DNA from: Aralia elata
Lineage: Eukaryota; Streptophyta; Magnoliopsida; Apiales; Araliaceae
NCBI GenBank assembly: GCA_034770075.1
Contig: CM068377.1
Location: forward strand, 52,942,275 to 53,006,274
DNA: 64,000 nucleotides
Direction of reading: 5' to 3'
Numbering within the stretch: the first letter of the stretch is position 1; each line of letters starts with the position of its first letter. The translations under genes and the position numbers were made by a program. Shown piece after piece: positions 45,445 through 57,770 of the stretch. A model generated the notes under the pieces. It did no database searches and was not told the DNA's origin. It saw only the letters and a program-made list of their open reading frames with translations.

Positions 45445-47090
45445 TGTAATAACCTAAAGATTTTCGATATATTAAAATAAGAAATTTTATGTATGAATTT
45501 TTTTTATATAATAAAATTATTTTTATTATATATCAAAGAAAGTATGAGAATGTGTACAAGGAAAGGAATGTGAATATGTAATATGTATATACATATATAT
45601 TTATTTCATATATGGTTTCAAGTAAATTTCTTATTAATGAAATAGTTGGTAATTATAAATTATATTCTGTTAATAAATTAATTTTTATATTAAAGATATA
45701 TGATTACTATAGTATTTAAATAATAAATGCATGTTTTAAGAAATGATTATTAATATTATTATTACTATGATTATTTCTTTATGATATGAATTTGCAAGAC
45801 TAGTCAATTTATTTTAAATTGACTAAGTATGCTAAATGAGACAAAGATAAAGGGATGATCAAAACCTAATTTGATCCATGATTATAAATTTTAATGATTA
45901 ATACAATTATTGTTATAATTGTATTTAAAATGAATGTATGTGTATTATGGATAATGAGAATTTATTTTGTTAAGGAAATTTGAATACTAAATATAAGTAT
46001 TGATTATATTTGAATGTATGTATGTACAATATATGATTAATTGTTAGTTAAGAATAGGCCCACTAATAGTTATTTAACTTAGTGGACTAACCTAAGAATA
46101 TTAATGCCAAACAATGGATAAGATAGTAAGTTAATTAATTATTAAATTAAAGTGAATATAGTAAGTGAATAAATTTTGTACATTAATTAATATGGGTATT
46201 AATTAATGAGAACTATGTCATATATGTATAATTTATTTTAATAGTCCAAGTAGTAAGAAAATACTAATGGACTAGCCTAATTAGTTTACTAACCAAGCAA
46301 CTAATTTATTTAATTGTGGACTTGAATAATTAATGTGTGGACTTATTAAATTAGTCCAACACTTATTAAATTAGTAACCAAGTATGGAATAATAAAATTA
46401 GAAAATTAGTGGCCTAAACTAGTTAAAATGAGCCCAAAAGAAATTTCATTAAAGCCCAATTGCTAGCCCACTTGGTAGATATTTTGATCAACTTAATTAA
46501 TTCATTAAAACAATAAAAAAAAGCAAAAATGAAGCAAAAATAGAGGAGGACAGCCGGCAAGGGGAGAAGCCCAAAATGGGTGAGTTGTTGATTTATTAAG
46601 GCTTGCTTGTAGGACGAATAAAGTTAGTACAATTTGTAATAATGACCCATCACTAACTTGTCAAAAATGTATAAGAAGTATACTTGCTAATGATGCTATG
46701 ATATATACATATAATTTGTATACCTATAGGTTTTGTAAGTAAACTAGTTTTGTAAAACAAAGCTTAGTCATTTACTCATTTTCTATTTCCTAACTTGGAG
46801 AGAGAAAATAAAAATTAGAGAGCTACTTCTTTCTCTTCTTCTTTCCAAATGATATTTTGAGAGAGAAGAGAGAGAGACTCACGGCTACTAAGGGGAAAGA
46901 TTGTTCAAAGTTTCAAAGTTCCATAGCCATTTGGAAGGAAACCAAGCTAAGAAAAATGTATAACAAATTTCAACCTTAATCAAGTGTATTTCCTTTTGTT
47001 TTGGTTTGATTTTTATGATATAAAGTTTATGATCTTGAGGTCTAAAATCTTAGATCTATATGTTAATAAGTGTTTTGCATTTGGATCTTA
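45445..47090 (+). mobile_element. LTR fragment, 5' part, truncated
   Basis: It starts TGTAATAACCTAAAGATTTT right after cttta, at a point where copy B of the Gypsy tail is uninterrupted (tccttta/agagtt near 56133), so it is an insertion boundary. It has AT-rich sequence with repeated 'tagtggactaacc' and 'attagtccaa' motifs and a GA-rich leader at 46798-46880. It passes into the middle of a Copia LTR near 47090 without a terminus; its 3' end is deleted. No coding sequence is seen. Confidence 0.6.
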
Positions 47091-47767
47091 AATAGCTTAA
47101 TATTTACATTTAATATTTTGGAAATATTAAATATAAAATAATAAAATGACTCTTATTATTATTATTTCTATTACTATTATTTAATTCCCAATAGGGATTG
47201 TGAATTAATTAAAAGAAGTACTCTCTTTCTCATGAAATATTCCTAATTAGATTAGGAGTTTAATATAATTAAAAGAGTTTAATTAGAATAGAAACCTTAA
47301 TCCTAAATAGTTTAGGGAAGGGTTTTCCTACATCTATAAATAAGAGAAGTCTTATCATAGATTAGGGTTACACACTCTTGCATTAGATTGTGGAGAGTAC
47401 TTATAATTTCTATAGAGATAGAAACTAAGGTTTTACCAACACTCATCTTCTTGAGAAACTATTATTCCTTGGTGGATCACCTCTAGAGGCCAAACACTTG
47501 GGTCGCTAACGTTAATCAAGCGAAGGAATTTAATCGGTGGAATTCAAGGAAAACGCAAAGGAATTTGGAGGTGAACTTGTACCCGAGGAAGCTTTGATTC
47601 GCGAAGGCATAATTTCTATATCTCTATCTCTTTCGTTTATTCGATAATTGAACACAAGAAAATATCATGGTGATGGTTTGTATGAAAAATTTTAAAGTCC
47701 GTTTTATCGCGCTTCCACCCTATTTATGTAATTAGATTGCATGCTTGCGTAATATACAAACCCAACA
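47091..47767 (+). mobile_element. Copia 2 5' LTR, right part
   Basis: Corresponds to the last 680 bp or so of the Copia 1 LTR: 'atttaatattttggaaatatt', TATA at 47335-47342, 'ccttggtggatcacctctag' and the end ATACAAACCCAACA. Confidence 0.88.
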
Positions 47768-47768
47768 G

Positions 47769-47781
47769 TGGTATCAGAGCC
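47769..47781 (+). other. Primer-binding site of Copia 2
   Basis: TGGTATCAGAGCC, the standard plant initiator-Met match, one base after the LTR. Confidence 0.88.
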
Positions 47782-47881
47782 AATACTTGTGTTAATTATT
47801 AATTTAGATGATTCCATGTGTGAATTGATATACGATACAATCGGATTTGATGGGCTGAAAATTTTTCTGATTTTGCGTCGC

Positions 47882-48000
47882 GACGCGGCCGCGCCACTTC
47901 AAGTTCATTTTGGAGCGCGGCCGCGCCCGAACCCATAAATCATTTCTGGGGGTACAGCGCGGTCGCGCCGCTTCTAGTTCATTTTGGAGTGCGGCCGCAC
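47882..48000 (+). repeat. Four-palindrome GC-rich cassette, CGGCCG core (Copia 2)
   Basis: Palindromes are at 47882-47895 (gacgcggccgcgcc), 47915-47927 (gcgcggccgcgcc), 47957-47969 (gcgcggtcgcgcc) and 47989-48000 (gtgcggccgcac, a perfect 12-bp palindrome). The linker agttcattttggag lies between one/two and three/four; 'cgaacccataaatcatttct' lies between two and three. Confidence 0.85.
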
Positions 48001-48788
48001 TGGTCTGCATATTTTAAAAATTTTATTTTTTCATCAATTTAAGTAAATGATTTATTTAATTGATAAAAGTTTAAAATAAAGATGTTTATTTTATCCGGAA
48101 TAGGATTCTAGGTTGCTAAAATTAAAGGAGTTTAATTTTGATTTGGTTTTTGATTAAAATAAAAGAGTTTATTTTGTTTCAAAACTAAATATTAGCAAAC
48201 TTTTTGCCCATTAAATGATATCAATGCATATATGGAATGGTTTTATTATTCTTGCGATGAATGTTATTTATTGATACATATGGAGATGTGTATGCTAATA
48301 AATAGGGATTGATTATGGACTATATATTGACCAATGTGTGATTGGATTTTATTTTAGAGGATTCTTGAATGAATGAATTTTTATAAATGAGGTCTGCGTA
48401 CTTCGTGTTCTCTAATTTTTTTTAATGTAAATTCTATCTTCCTCCTATGTACTTCCCCTTGACTGCTGATCAAGATTTATATTTATTGTAAATAGTTTAT
48501 GTAATAGGATTAGCTAGAATTATCTTAAAAAATTGGAGATTAAGGAGCAAGGAGCGCTTGAAGACCCGTTTGTAATGAAGTCCGGGTTTAAATGTAATAG
48601 TTATATTTTAATTTTAAATCTTGCACCCTAGGTTTGACCTTTTAGCTCACTTGGTGGCTCTAGTGAACCAAAGTAGAATAAAAATCCATGATCAATCCGG
48701 GTAGAATATAGTATTCTATATGTATGTTTACTATGTATATATATTATATATTATCCAATATGCTTCGCATGTTAAATAATATGACGCA

Positions 48789-48791
<3 letters not shown>

Positions 48792-48856
<65 letters not shown>
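48792..48856. repeat. Compound (TA)n(CA)n microsatellite in Copia 2 leader
   Basis: About twenty TA units followed by eleven or so CA units, then tgcgcgctaaacaag. Copia 1 has only tttatatatatatgtgcatg at this place (30103-30122). Confidence 0.95.
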
Positions 48857-49002
48857 TGCGCGCTAAACAAGACAAGACAAATAATAACAAACCACTCAAA
48901 GAAATCATATTAAGTCCTAAACGTTCAAAGATATTTGGAATATCGAACGTTGCCTTCTAGCATGGTAAAGCAATAAAGTATTACATATTTAATATGAGTT
49001 TG

Positions 49003-49288
49003 TTGTGTCACACAAGGCAAGTATTAAATATTTAAGATGTTGTCTTATCACATTTGGTGTTTATTAAAGAATTGAATATTACTATTTTGTTATGTCACAT
49101 AAGGACGGTTATTTTTCTCTTCACATATATGGAAGTGCTAGGTTGGACTTGACTTGGATAATTTTGATTCGGATGTGTCACACTTGATCAAAATACTCTA
49201 AGAGGCAAAAGATAAGGAGTTACACAGTGATGTAATTGACAATAGTTGTCTACCTATTTATTTGTATATCGTATGTTGTATCACACAA
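49003..49288 (+). repeat. Four TTGTG-TCA-CACAA hairpins in Copia 2 leader
   Basis: Units at 49003-49015, 49090-49102, 49173-49185 and 49276-49288. All four have loop TCA, one base shorter than the TCAC loop of Copia 1. Unit two reads TTATG/CATAA, both arms changed together. Confidence 0.75.
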
Positions 49289-49486
49289 GGCTATATACAT
49301 TTGAAATGGGATCCTTATTCTCACTAGCAAATCTTTAATTAGATTTGCCGAACTATATAATGAGGGTAATGTAGTTTGATGAAAAAATGGGAGATACTAA
49401 TTTAAATAAAGACCTAATTTATTTTGATGAATTAATAAAATGAATGTATGCTAAAATATTGTCTATTTCACATGCAGAATTTAAAA

Positions 49487-50383
49487 ATGTCAAACTCACT
49501 ATCACTGCGTAGCATACTTGATGCTAACAAACTGACCGGACCAAATTACTCAGACTGGTTAAGGAATCTGAGAATTGTTCTCATTGCTGAAAAGATTTCT
49601 TATGTCCTAAATTTGCCAGTCCCTGCAAATGTTACAGAAACAGCCTATGAGGAAGAGATTGCTACTTTCACAAAGTGGCAAAATGATGCAATCTTGGCTC
49701 AATGCATCATGCTCGCATCCATGAGTAACGAGCTTCAACGTTAGCATGAAACTATGGATGCTCCTACTATATTACTGCACCTCAAAGAGTTATATGGTGA
49801 GCAAAGTAGGACTGCTAGATATCAGATATCTAAGGAGCTCTTCCGATCTCGGATGACCGAGGGCACTACTGTTGAGACTCATGTCTTAAAGATGATCAAT
49901 CTGATTGAACAACTTGGATAGCTAGGGTTCGTGATGGATGGGGAGTTAAGTCAAGATCTGATCATGCAGTCACTCCTGGACACCTTCTCACAATTTGTTG
50001 TGAATTTTCACATGAATAAGTTGGACATCAGCTTGCCTGAGTTACTTAACATACTGAAAATTGCTGAAGGCCACTTCTCATCAAATAAGAACCAAGTCTT
50101 ACTAGTGGATGATTCTTCCAAGAAAAGGAAGAGGCCCAAGGTATTTTCTAAAAAGAAGAAAAAGAAGAAGGCTAAGGGCAAGGTAAAAGGAAAGGATAAA
50201 AAGAAAGCTGATCCTGATATTAAAGGAATTTGCTACCATTGTAATAAGCTGGGACACTGGAAGAGGAACTGCAAGGAGTATCTTGCAGACCAAAAGAAGC
50301 TTAGAGAAGCTTCGACTTCGGATCTAGGTTTGTTCATGATTGAAATTAATTTTTTGAAAGTCAAAATTCTACTTGGGTATTAG
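49487..50383 (+). pseudogene. Copia 2 gag with two in-frame stops
   Basis: The start ATG 49487 (MSNSLSLRSILDANKLTG) is preceded by the same 'ctatttcacatgcag' as copy 1. One frame runs through gag, interrupted by TAG at 49742-49744 and 49919-49921; the second stop is shared with copy 1 (31190-31192). The C-terminal part holds a Lys-rich tract and an intact CCHC zinc knuckle, CYHCNKLGHWKRNC, near 50230-50270. The frame ends at 50383 after entering the protease region. Confidence 0.85.
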
Positions 50384-52090
50384 ATACCGACTGTAGTTTA
50401 CATGTATATAATAATACGCAGGGACTAAGCAAAATTAGAAAGCTGAACAAGGATGAAGTCATCCTACGACTGAGAAATGGAGCAAATGTTGTTACATTAG
50501 CTGTAGAAACTTATTATTTAGCACTACTTTCAGGGAAGTACATTAGTTTAAATAATTGGCATTATGTTTCAACACTCATTAGAAACATTATTTCAATTTT
50601 TGTATTGGATATGGATGGTTTTGATATCAAAATAAAGAACAACAGTTGTTCTATTTATAATAAAAATGTTTTATATGGTGTTGGCAATTTACTAAATGGA
50701 CTTTACATACTTGACTTGCATAAAAATATACTTCAAATTAAACAAATTACGAAAAGAAAAAAAGATAATATTAATTATAACTTTATGTGGCACAATAGAC
50801 TCGGTCATATTAATGAAACAAGATTAACCAAGTTGCATAAAGATGGACTTTTAGATCTATCTAATTACGAATCATATTCAACTTGTGAATCTTGTCTCAT
50901 GGGGAAAATGACTAAATCTCCTTTTAATAGAAAAGGAGAAAGAGTTACAGAGTTGTTAGCGTTAGTTTAGATAGACGTATGTGAACCTATGACAACGAAT
51001 GTACGAGGAGGGTATTCTTATTTTATTACTTTCACTGATGATCATTCTAGATTTGGATATGTGTATTTAATGAAATACAAATCTGAATCATTTGAAAAGT
51101 TCAAAGAAATCAGAAGAGAAGTAGAGAAACAAACTCGTAAAAGTATTAAAATTCTTCGATCGGATCAAGGAGGGGAATACTTGACCAATGAGTTTCTCAA
51201 TTGTCTCAAAGAAATGGTATAATCTCATAATGGACTCCATCGGGGACGCCATAGTTGAATGGTGTATCTGAAAGGAGAAATTGAACATTGTTAGACATGG
51301 TTCATTCGATGATGAGTTTTACTGACCTTCCAGTATCCTTCTGGGGTTATGCCCTGGAAACGGCTGCATATCTACTTAACAAGGTACCTAACAAATCCGT
51401 CCCAAAGACCCCATATGAATTATGGACAGAGAGGAAACCAAATCTTAAGTATGTTAAGACTTGGGGTTGTCCAGCTTATGTCTAAAGGTTTGAACATAAT
51501 AAGCTAAAGACTAGATCCGACAAGTGTAGATTTGTGGGATACCCTAAAGAAACTATAGGGTATTATTTCTATCATCCTACTGATCAAAAGGTGTTTGTAG
51601 CGAAACACGCTGCCTTCTTGGAAAAATGAGTATATCCTTAAAGGGTTCAGTGGGAGTAAGATATATATTGAAGAAATTCAAGAACCACAAAATACTACGG
51701 ATCAAAGTCAGGTACCTGACCAAGTAGAAGAACCTACTGTACAATAACCTATTCGTAAATCTAGAGGAGTACCGAAGATACCTGATAGGTATGGATTCAT
51801 CATAGAAGATGATGATAAGGTACGCATCATAGGTGATGATGATCCATTGACTTACGAAGAGGCTATGAGTAGTAAAGACTCAAAGAAATGGCTAGAAGCC
51901 ATAAAATCTGAGTTGGTCTCTATGTATGAAAACCAAGTATGGACTTTGGTTTCACCACCTGAGGCCATTAAGCCTATTGGGTGCAAATGGGTCTTTAAAA
52001 GAAAGACTTGAGCAGATGGCAAGGTAGAGACCTATAAGGTCCAACTGGTTGCAAAAGGTTCTAAACAAAGACAATGAGTTAACTATGATG
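50384..52090 (+). pseudogene. Copia 2 protease and integrase, decayed
   Basis: The protease site is degraded (DTDCS). Pieces with pre-integrase and integrase sequence are open at 50605-50970 (LGHINETRLTKLHKDGLL, CESCLMGKMTKSPF), 50989-51222 (FTDDHSRFGYVYLMKYKS, SDQGGEYLTNEFLNC) and 51288-51485 (YLLNKVPNKSVPKTPYELW). Stops include TAG near 50968 and TAA near 51482; a one-base loss near 51210 shifts the frame. No function is expected. Confidence 0.85.
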
Positions 52091-53421
52091 AAACCTTCTC
52101 ACCAATAGCTATGCTCAAGTCCATTGGGATTTTACTTGCAATTACAACTTATTATGACTACGAAATCTGGCAAATGGACGTGAAAACGGCCTTCCTCGAT
52201 GGAAAACTTGAGGAGAATATGTATGTGATACAACCAGAGGATTTTGTTTCAACGGTTAGAACAAACCAAGTCTGTAAGCTACAACGATCCATTTATGGAT
52301 TGAAGCAAGCTTTTCGAAGATGGAACATCCGTTTTGATGAGATAATCAAAATGTTTAATTTTATCAAAAATGAGGATGAACCCTGTGTGTACAAGAAGGT
52401 TAGTGGGAGCACTGTTTCATTCCTTGTATTATATGTAGATGATATATTAATGATAATAAATGATGTTCCTATGCTACAGTCGATCAAAATTTGGTTATCT
52501 AAACAGTTCTCCATGAAGGACTTGGGTGAGGCATCCTATATTTTGGGGATAAAGATCTATAGAGATAGATCTGAAAGGATGATGGGCTTGACCCGAGAAA
52601 AGTACATTGACTTGATGCTAAAGAAGGTTAGCATGGAAAATTCTAAGAGAGGTCTCATGCCGATGAACCATGGAATATATCTCTCCAAGAAATAGGGCCC
52701 AAAGATGCCTGAGGAGAGACACTATGAGTAAGATTCTTTATGCTTTAGCAATAGAATCTATCATGTACGGTATGATATGTACTAGACCAGATGTCGCTCA
52801 TGCATTTAGTGTAATAATCAGATATCAGTCGAATCTAGGAGAAGAGCAGTGGAAGGCAGTGAAAAATATCCTAAAGTACTTTTGAAGAACTAAGGATGTA
52901 TTTCTTGTCTATGGTGGGTCTGAATTGAAACTAGAGGGCTATACAGACTGAAGTTTTCAAACGGACCAAGATGATAGCAAATCTATTTCAGGGTATGTGT
53001 TTACCTTAAACGGTGGCGCAGTGAGTTGGAAAAGTTCCAAGCAGCAAATAATTGCTGATTCAGTGATAGAGACAGAGTACATAGCTGCAAGTGAAGCTGC
53101 AAGGGAAGTTATTTAGATGAAGAAGTTCATAACTGAACTTGGAGTGGTTCCTAGCATTAGAGGAGCCGTACCTTTATTCTGTGACAACACTGGAGCTGTT
53201 GCGCAGGCTAAGGAACCCAGGTCTCATCAGACATTCAAACACGTGTTGCGGCGACTTCATTTGATTAGAGAGATAATTGAAAGAGGAAAAGTCACCCTGG
53301 AGCGTGTGAACTCTCAAGACAATATTGCAGATCCATTTACTAAAGCTTTAACACAACAATAATTTGATCGTCACTTTGAGAAGATGGATATTAGATACTA
53401 TGACGATTGGCTTTAGTACAA
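52091..53421 (+). pseudogene. Copia 2 reverse transcriptase and RNase H, decayed
   Basis: The RT part is open at 52111-52695, with MDVKTAFLDGKLEENMYVIQ and the catalytic YVDDILMI kept. RNase H pieces follow: CTRPDVAHAFSVIIRYQSN (52670-52885), then beyond stops at 52883, 52950 and 53114 the end FITELGVVPSIRGAVPLFCD and DSQDNIADPFTKALTQ (53117-53362). Confidence 0.85.
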
Positions 53422-53430
53422 GTGGGAGAT

Positions 53431-55249
53431 TGAAAGTAGTATACATGTAAGCCAATTATATTTGATATGATGTAGCATATACTGTGTAATCTTATTCATT
53501 TATTAATAAAAGAATTAATTTATTAAAAGGTATTTTACTTTATCTACATAGTGCTGTTATATTAAATGGGATAAACCCATTGTTTTGAGCAATATTTTTA
53601 TAATAATAATGGTGATCATGCTAATGAGATCTAAATTCTAGATAGTTCACAAACTAAAATCTTTCCTAATCATTAGATTACTAAAAAGGGGATTAGTGAA
53701 TCCGGATAGATTAGTACATGCGTTGCTTGCTCTTAAGAAGAGGATGATTGATCTCATAATCATTTATGTGGAGACACTAAAGCAAGTATGTAGGTGCTTA
53801 TTGGAGATTAAGTTCACTGAACGTGGCCCGCTAAGGAATACCTAATGGAGTTTTACTCACCTATCAATAGGAATTCCTCTAGTGATAGTAGTACAAGTGA
53901 TCCTTGGACTTGAGATCATCATAGTATCGTGTGTATGATGAGTTATACTTTGACATGTCCCTTAAGACCTTTAGGGTATATCAAAGGATATGATTGGGTA
54001 TAATAAGTTGTACATGGAGATAGGTGAATGATCAACAAAGAATCTACCACGTCTAATAATAGATGTGAATGTCCTATGTGATTCGATAAATGACAATTCA
54101 GTAATCCTTGGCCAAGGCAGAATGATATTAGAAAGGAGTTTCTAATTTGCATTATTTTGAGTTGTGCATTTGGAATCGAAATACATATAATTAAATAAAA
54201 TAAGACTTGAAAGCAATTCCATGTCTTATATTTAATTGGGACATTGTATAGTAGAAAGATTGAATTGTATGGTAACTATGCACTGAAAGGTTCTTTTATG
54301 ATTAATGTTGAAATCTATATTATCTGAAAAGTCGTTGATCGCTAAAAGGGGCTTACACTTATTGTAGAATAAATGCTATTTATTTAAATAAATTAAATAG
54401 TTTAATTTATTTATTTAAATAAGATTAGAATTGTTCTAATTGATTTATTCACAACCGGTTTAATATGAAAAAACTAAAGGGTCACACCACAAAAGAAAAA
54501 TATTTATTTAAGAACATAATTATAATAATAAGGTAAGTGTATTTAATTTAGTCTATGGAGATAGAATAAATTAAATAGCTTAATATTTATTATTTAATAT
54601 TTTGAAAATATTAAATATAAATTAATAAGAGTTATCTTATTATTATTATTACTATTATTATTATTTAATTCCTAATAGGGATTGGGAATTATTTAATAGA
54701 AATACTCTCTTTCTCATGAAATATTTCTAATTAGATTAGGAGTTTAATATAATTAAAAGAGTTTAATTAGAATAGAAACCCTAATCCTAAATAGTTTAGG
54801 GAAGATTTTCCTACATCTATAAATAAGAAAAGTCTTATCATAGATTAGGGTTATACACTCTTGCATTAGATTGTGGAGAGTACTTGCAATTTCTATAGAG
54901 ATAGAAACTAGGGTTTTGCCAACATCCATCTTCTTGAGCAACTATTATTCCTTGGTGGATCACCTCTAGAGGCTAAACACTTGGGTGACTAACGTTGATC
55001 AAGCGAAGGAATTTAATCAGTGGAATTCAAGGAGAACGTGAAGGAATTTGGAGGTGATCTTGTACCCGAGGAAGCTTTGATTCACGAGGGTATAATTTCT
55101 ATATCTCTATCTCTTTCATTTATTCGATAATTGAACACAAGAAAAGATCATGGTGATGGTTTATATAAAAATTTTAAAATCCATTTTATTGCGTTTCCAC
55201 CCTATTTATGTAATTAGATTGCATGCTTGCGTAATATACAAACCTAACA
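53431..55249 (+). mobile_element. Copia 2 3' LTR (1819 bp)
   Basis: It starts TGAAAGTAGTATACATG after the polypurine tract agtgggagat and ends ATACAAACCTAACA. The TATA box is at 54818-54825. It diverges from the Copia 1 LTR by scattered substitutions and small indels. Confidence 0.9.
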
Positions 55250-56105
55250 TAAGTTAGGTACTAAATTGTTATTTTTCACTACTTGTCACCCACAAACTGA
55301 TGGTCAAACAGAAGTAGTTAATAGAACTTTATCTGCATTGTTGAGGGCTATTATCAAAAAGAATATTAAAGTTTGGGAAGAATGTCTACCACATATTGAG
55401 TTTGCATATAATCGATCTGTTCATTCTGCTATACAATTGTCACCATTTGAAAATGTTTATAGTTTTAATCCTTTGACACCATTGGATTAATTGCCATTAC
55501 CTATTTCTGTGTTTACTAACATGGATGGGAAGAAAAAGGTTGAATTTATTAAGAAGATACATAAAAAAGCAAGGCTTAACATCGAGGGGAGGACGGAACA
55601 ATACGTTAAACAAGCCAACAAGGGCCGATGTCAAGTGATCTTTGAACTGGGAAAGTGGGTTTGGCTTCATATGTGGAAGAAAAGGTTTCCGACTCAAAGA
55701 CAATTGAAGTTGCTGCCAAGAGGAAATGGTCCATTTCAAGTCCTTGAATGGATCAACGACAATGCTTATAAATTGGATTTACCGGGTGAGTATAATGTTA
55801 GTGCCACATTTAACGTTACTGATCTAAGTCCGTTTGATGTAGGTGGTGATTTGAGGACAAATCCTTTTCAAGAGGAGAGGAATGATGAGGACATGCCTAG
55901 CTTGGACAAGGATGAGAGCTATGGAGCGGATCCGGTGCAAGTTCCAGTGGGGCCCGTAACGAGGGCTCGAGCTAAATGCTTTAAGGAGGAACGCATTTTT
56001 GAAGATTTTATCATATTTCTTTCCTTATTTTTAGGGATTTATCATATCTATCATAATTCTAAGTTGACTAGGATGTGTATTAGATGGAAATTACTTTCTA
56101 ATTAG
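55250..56105 (+). pseudogene. Gypsy integrase C-terminal half and pol tail, copy B
   Basis: Opens directly after the Copia 2 LTR in mid-gene: CHPQTDGQTEVVNRTLSALL, then HIEFAYNRSVHSAIQLSPFE, a stop at 55488-55490, and a 204-codon frame with the integrase C-terminal fold (FELGKWVWLHMWKKRFPTQR, LLPRGNGPFQVLEWINDNAY) and the tail PVGPVTRARAKCFKEER. The upstream part of the element is not in the window. This is a different Gypsy family from the Tekay copies. The last 30 codons after the tail run into AT-rich sequence and probably reflect a lost stop. Confidence 0.85.
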
Positions 56106-56399
56106 TTATTTACTAGTATTTCAAGTCCTTTAAGAGTTAGGGTTTTATGCTACTAATACAAATAGTTATATTGAAGATGTAATTGGATGATGAACAATTA
56201 TTCTGAGTTTATACAATTGAGAGCTATTCTCTACTTTTGGTTCTTTGAAGATTTCTAAGTTATTATTCCTAGTTTTTCTTTGAGATTACTAATTAACTTA
56301 TCATACAACAAACCATAGTTGTGTGTGGCGTTATTCTACCACATGATACAATCGTACGAAGATTATCGTTTGTTCATCAACGAGGGTCTAAGTGTTGTT
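56106..56399 (+). other. 3' flank of Gypsy copy B, non-coding
   Basis: About 290 bp after the pol tail, probably 3' untranslated or LTR sequence of the same element (gagctattctctacttttgg, atcgtacgaagattatcg). I see no element terminus. It is cut by the LTR at 56400. Confidence 0.5.
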
Positions 56400-57157
56400 T
56401 GTAATGACCGTGAAATTTTTTAAACTTCATTATTAATTAAATATAAATTTAATTTTTAGTGAGTTAGTTTCGTATGATTATTTAAAATCTTGTGTATTCA
56501 ATTGGTTATGTGATTATATGATTTCGCGTAACTGTTAGGATTAATTAAGGGGAGTCACTAATGGTTTAATTAAATTAGTGAACTAACCCTACGGTTTTAA
56601 TGTTGAAAGAATTGATAAATTGCCAATTAATTAAATATTCAATTTAATTGAATATAGTGTGGGAATAGACATTTAATTATTTTAAAGGGAGTCTTAGTAA
56701 TAGAATTATTAAATTAACGGACTACCCTAGGTTATTTAATATCTAGAAATTTATGAATAATTAGGTATTAAATATTCAATTATTTTGAATATAGTAAATT
56801 AATTAATATTACCTATTAATTAATAAGGATAATACAATTAATAATATTTATAGTCCCATTGGTAAATAAATAATAAGTGACTAGTTAAATTTATTTAATT
56901 AACTAGTAGCATTAAATTGGGACAAGAATTATGGGACATATCCCGTTTTATTTCTATCAGTGGTCGGCAAAGTAGGAAGAAAAGAAATTAAATTAAAATA
57001 AGTTGGGGTGAACAGTAAGCCGCATATGGATTTTGGGCCGGATTTTCTGTGAAGCAAAATCATGGCTGAAGATTTCAGCGGCGTTTGCCATCATCACCTT
57101 CTTGTTTCCGATGGTTAACAAATTTGGGCAAAATCTTGGCACGGTTAATGAATTGGT

Positions 57158-57165
57158 TATAAATA
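57158..57165 (+). promoter_or_regulatory. TATA box of second Tekay-type LTR
   Basis: TATAAATA in ggttataaatagagc, followed about 40-70 bp downstream by a GA-rich leader. Confidence 0.65.
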
Positions 57166-57541
57166 GAGCTTCGACTTCTTCCTCTTCAGTGCACTGAGAT
57201 TGTGAACTTACTAAGAGAGAGAAATTGAGAGTGAGGAAGGAAGGAAAAATCGGAAGGAGAGAAGTTGGCACGCGAATGACCTCAGATTACATTGTTTACT
57301 GCGGAAGGAGGAGGAAAACTCCGTCTAAGTCCAGTAGAAGGTAAGCTTTTCCTATTATAGTAGACATAGATGAAAACTCTACTTGTATGCTTGGAAATTA
57401 ATTATTCCAATTGGGTGTATAAAACTTGCAATTGATAGCAATATATGAATAATATGGAGCTTTGCATGCTTGGTAATTATTTTTAAGGTTTAAAAGTGAA
57501 GAAAACCATGAAAACGAAACGGTGAAGATGAACTCTGGTTC

Positions 57542-57770
57542 GTCACGCTGCAGCGGCAGTAAGTGACGCGCAGCGTCACAACGAATTGGTCGTCGCGCTG
57601 CAGTGGCAGCATGACGCCGCAGCGCCGCGCCTAAGGGCCTTGACGCCGCAGCGTCAAGCTTGCTACTCAAACCTCACGTCGCAGCGCCAAGCCCGTGTGC
57701 TAAGCTCTAACGGCACGGACCTCACGCCGCAGCGTCGGCCTTGCCTTAATGGCCTCCCGCTGTAGCGCCA
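57542..57770 (+). repeat. GC-rich dyad array (GACGC-CGCA-GCGTC type)
   Basis: About eight units contain arms like TGACGC/GCGTCA around a CGCA or GCA loop or a CTGCAG core: 57542-57556, 57564-57578, 57591-57607, 57612-57627, 57640-57657 (TTGACGCCGCAGCGTCAA, seven-base arms), 57674-57688, 57722-57737 and 57754-57770. The rest of the LTR is AT-rich. It is in the transcribed leader, about 380-600 bp after the TATA box. Confidence 0.75.

Larger units (their letters stand above)
47091..55249 (+). mobile_element. Ty1/Copia element 2, 5'-truncated and heavily decayed
   Basis: Same family as Copia 1: truncated 5' LTR (47091-47767), primer site, leader, gag, pol with many stops, polypurine tract and complete 3' LTR (53431-55249). 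The first 1.15 kb or so of the 5' LTR is missing, so no left TSD can be seen; the base pairs after the 3' LTR are taagt, inside a Gypsy integrase gene. It has more lesions than copy 1. Confidence 0.88.

Noticed and set aside
48724..48960. 78-codon frame across the TA/CA microsatellite
   Set aside because: It encodes Tyr-Ile and His-Thr runs from the microsatellite only.
55491..56105. 204-codon Gypsy tail protein as an independent gene
   Set aside because: It is the C-terminal part of pol cut off by a stop at 55488; the frame has no promoter or own start context.
57542..57770. CpG-island-type promoter of a host gene
   Set aside because: It lies inside an LTR downstream of the LTR TATA box; no host coding frame follows.
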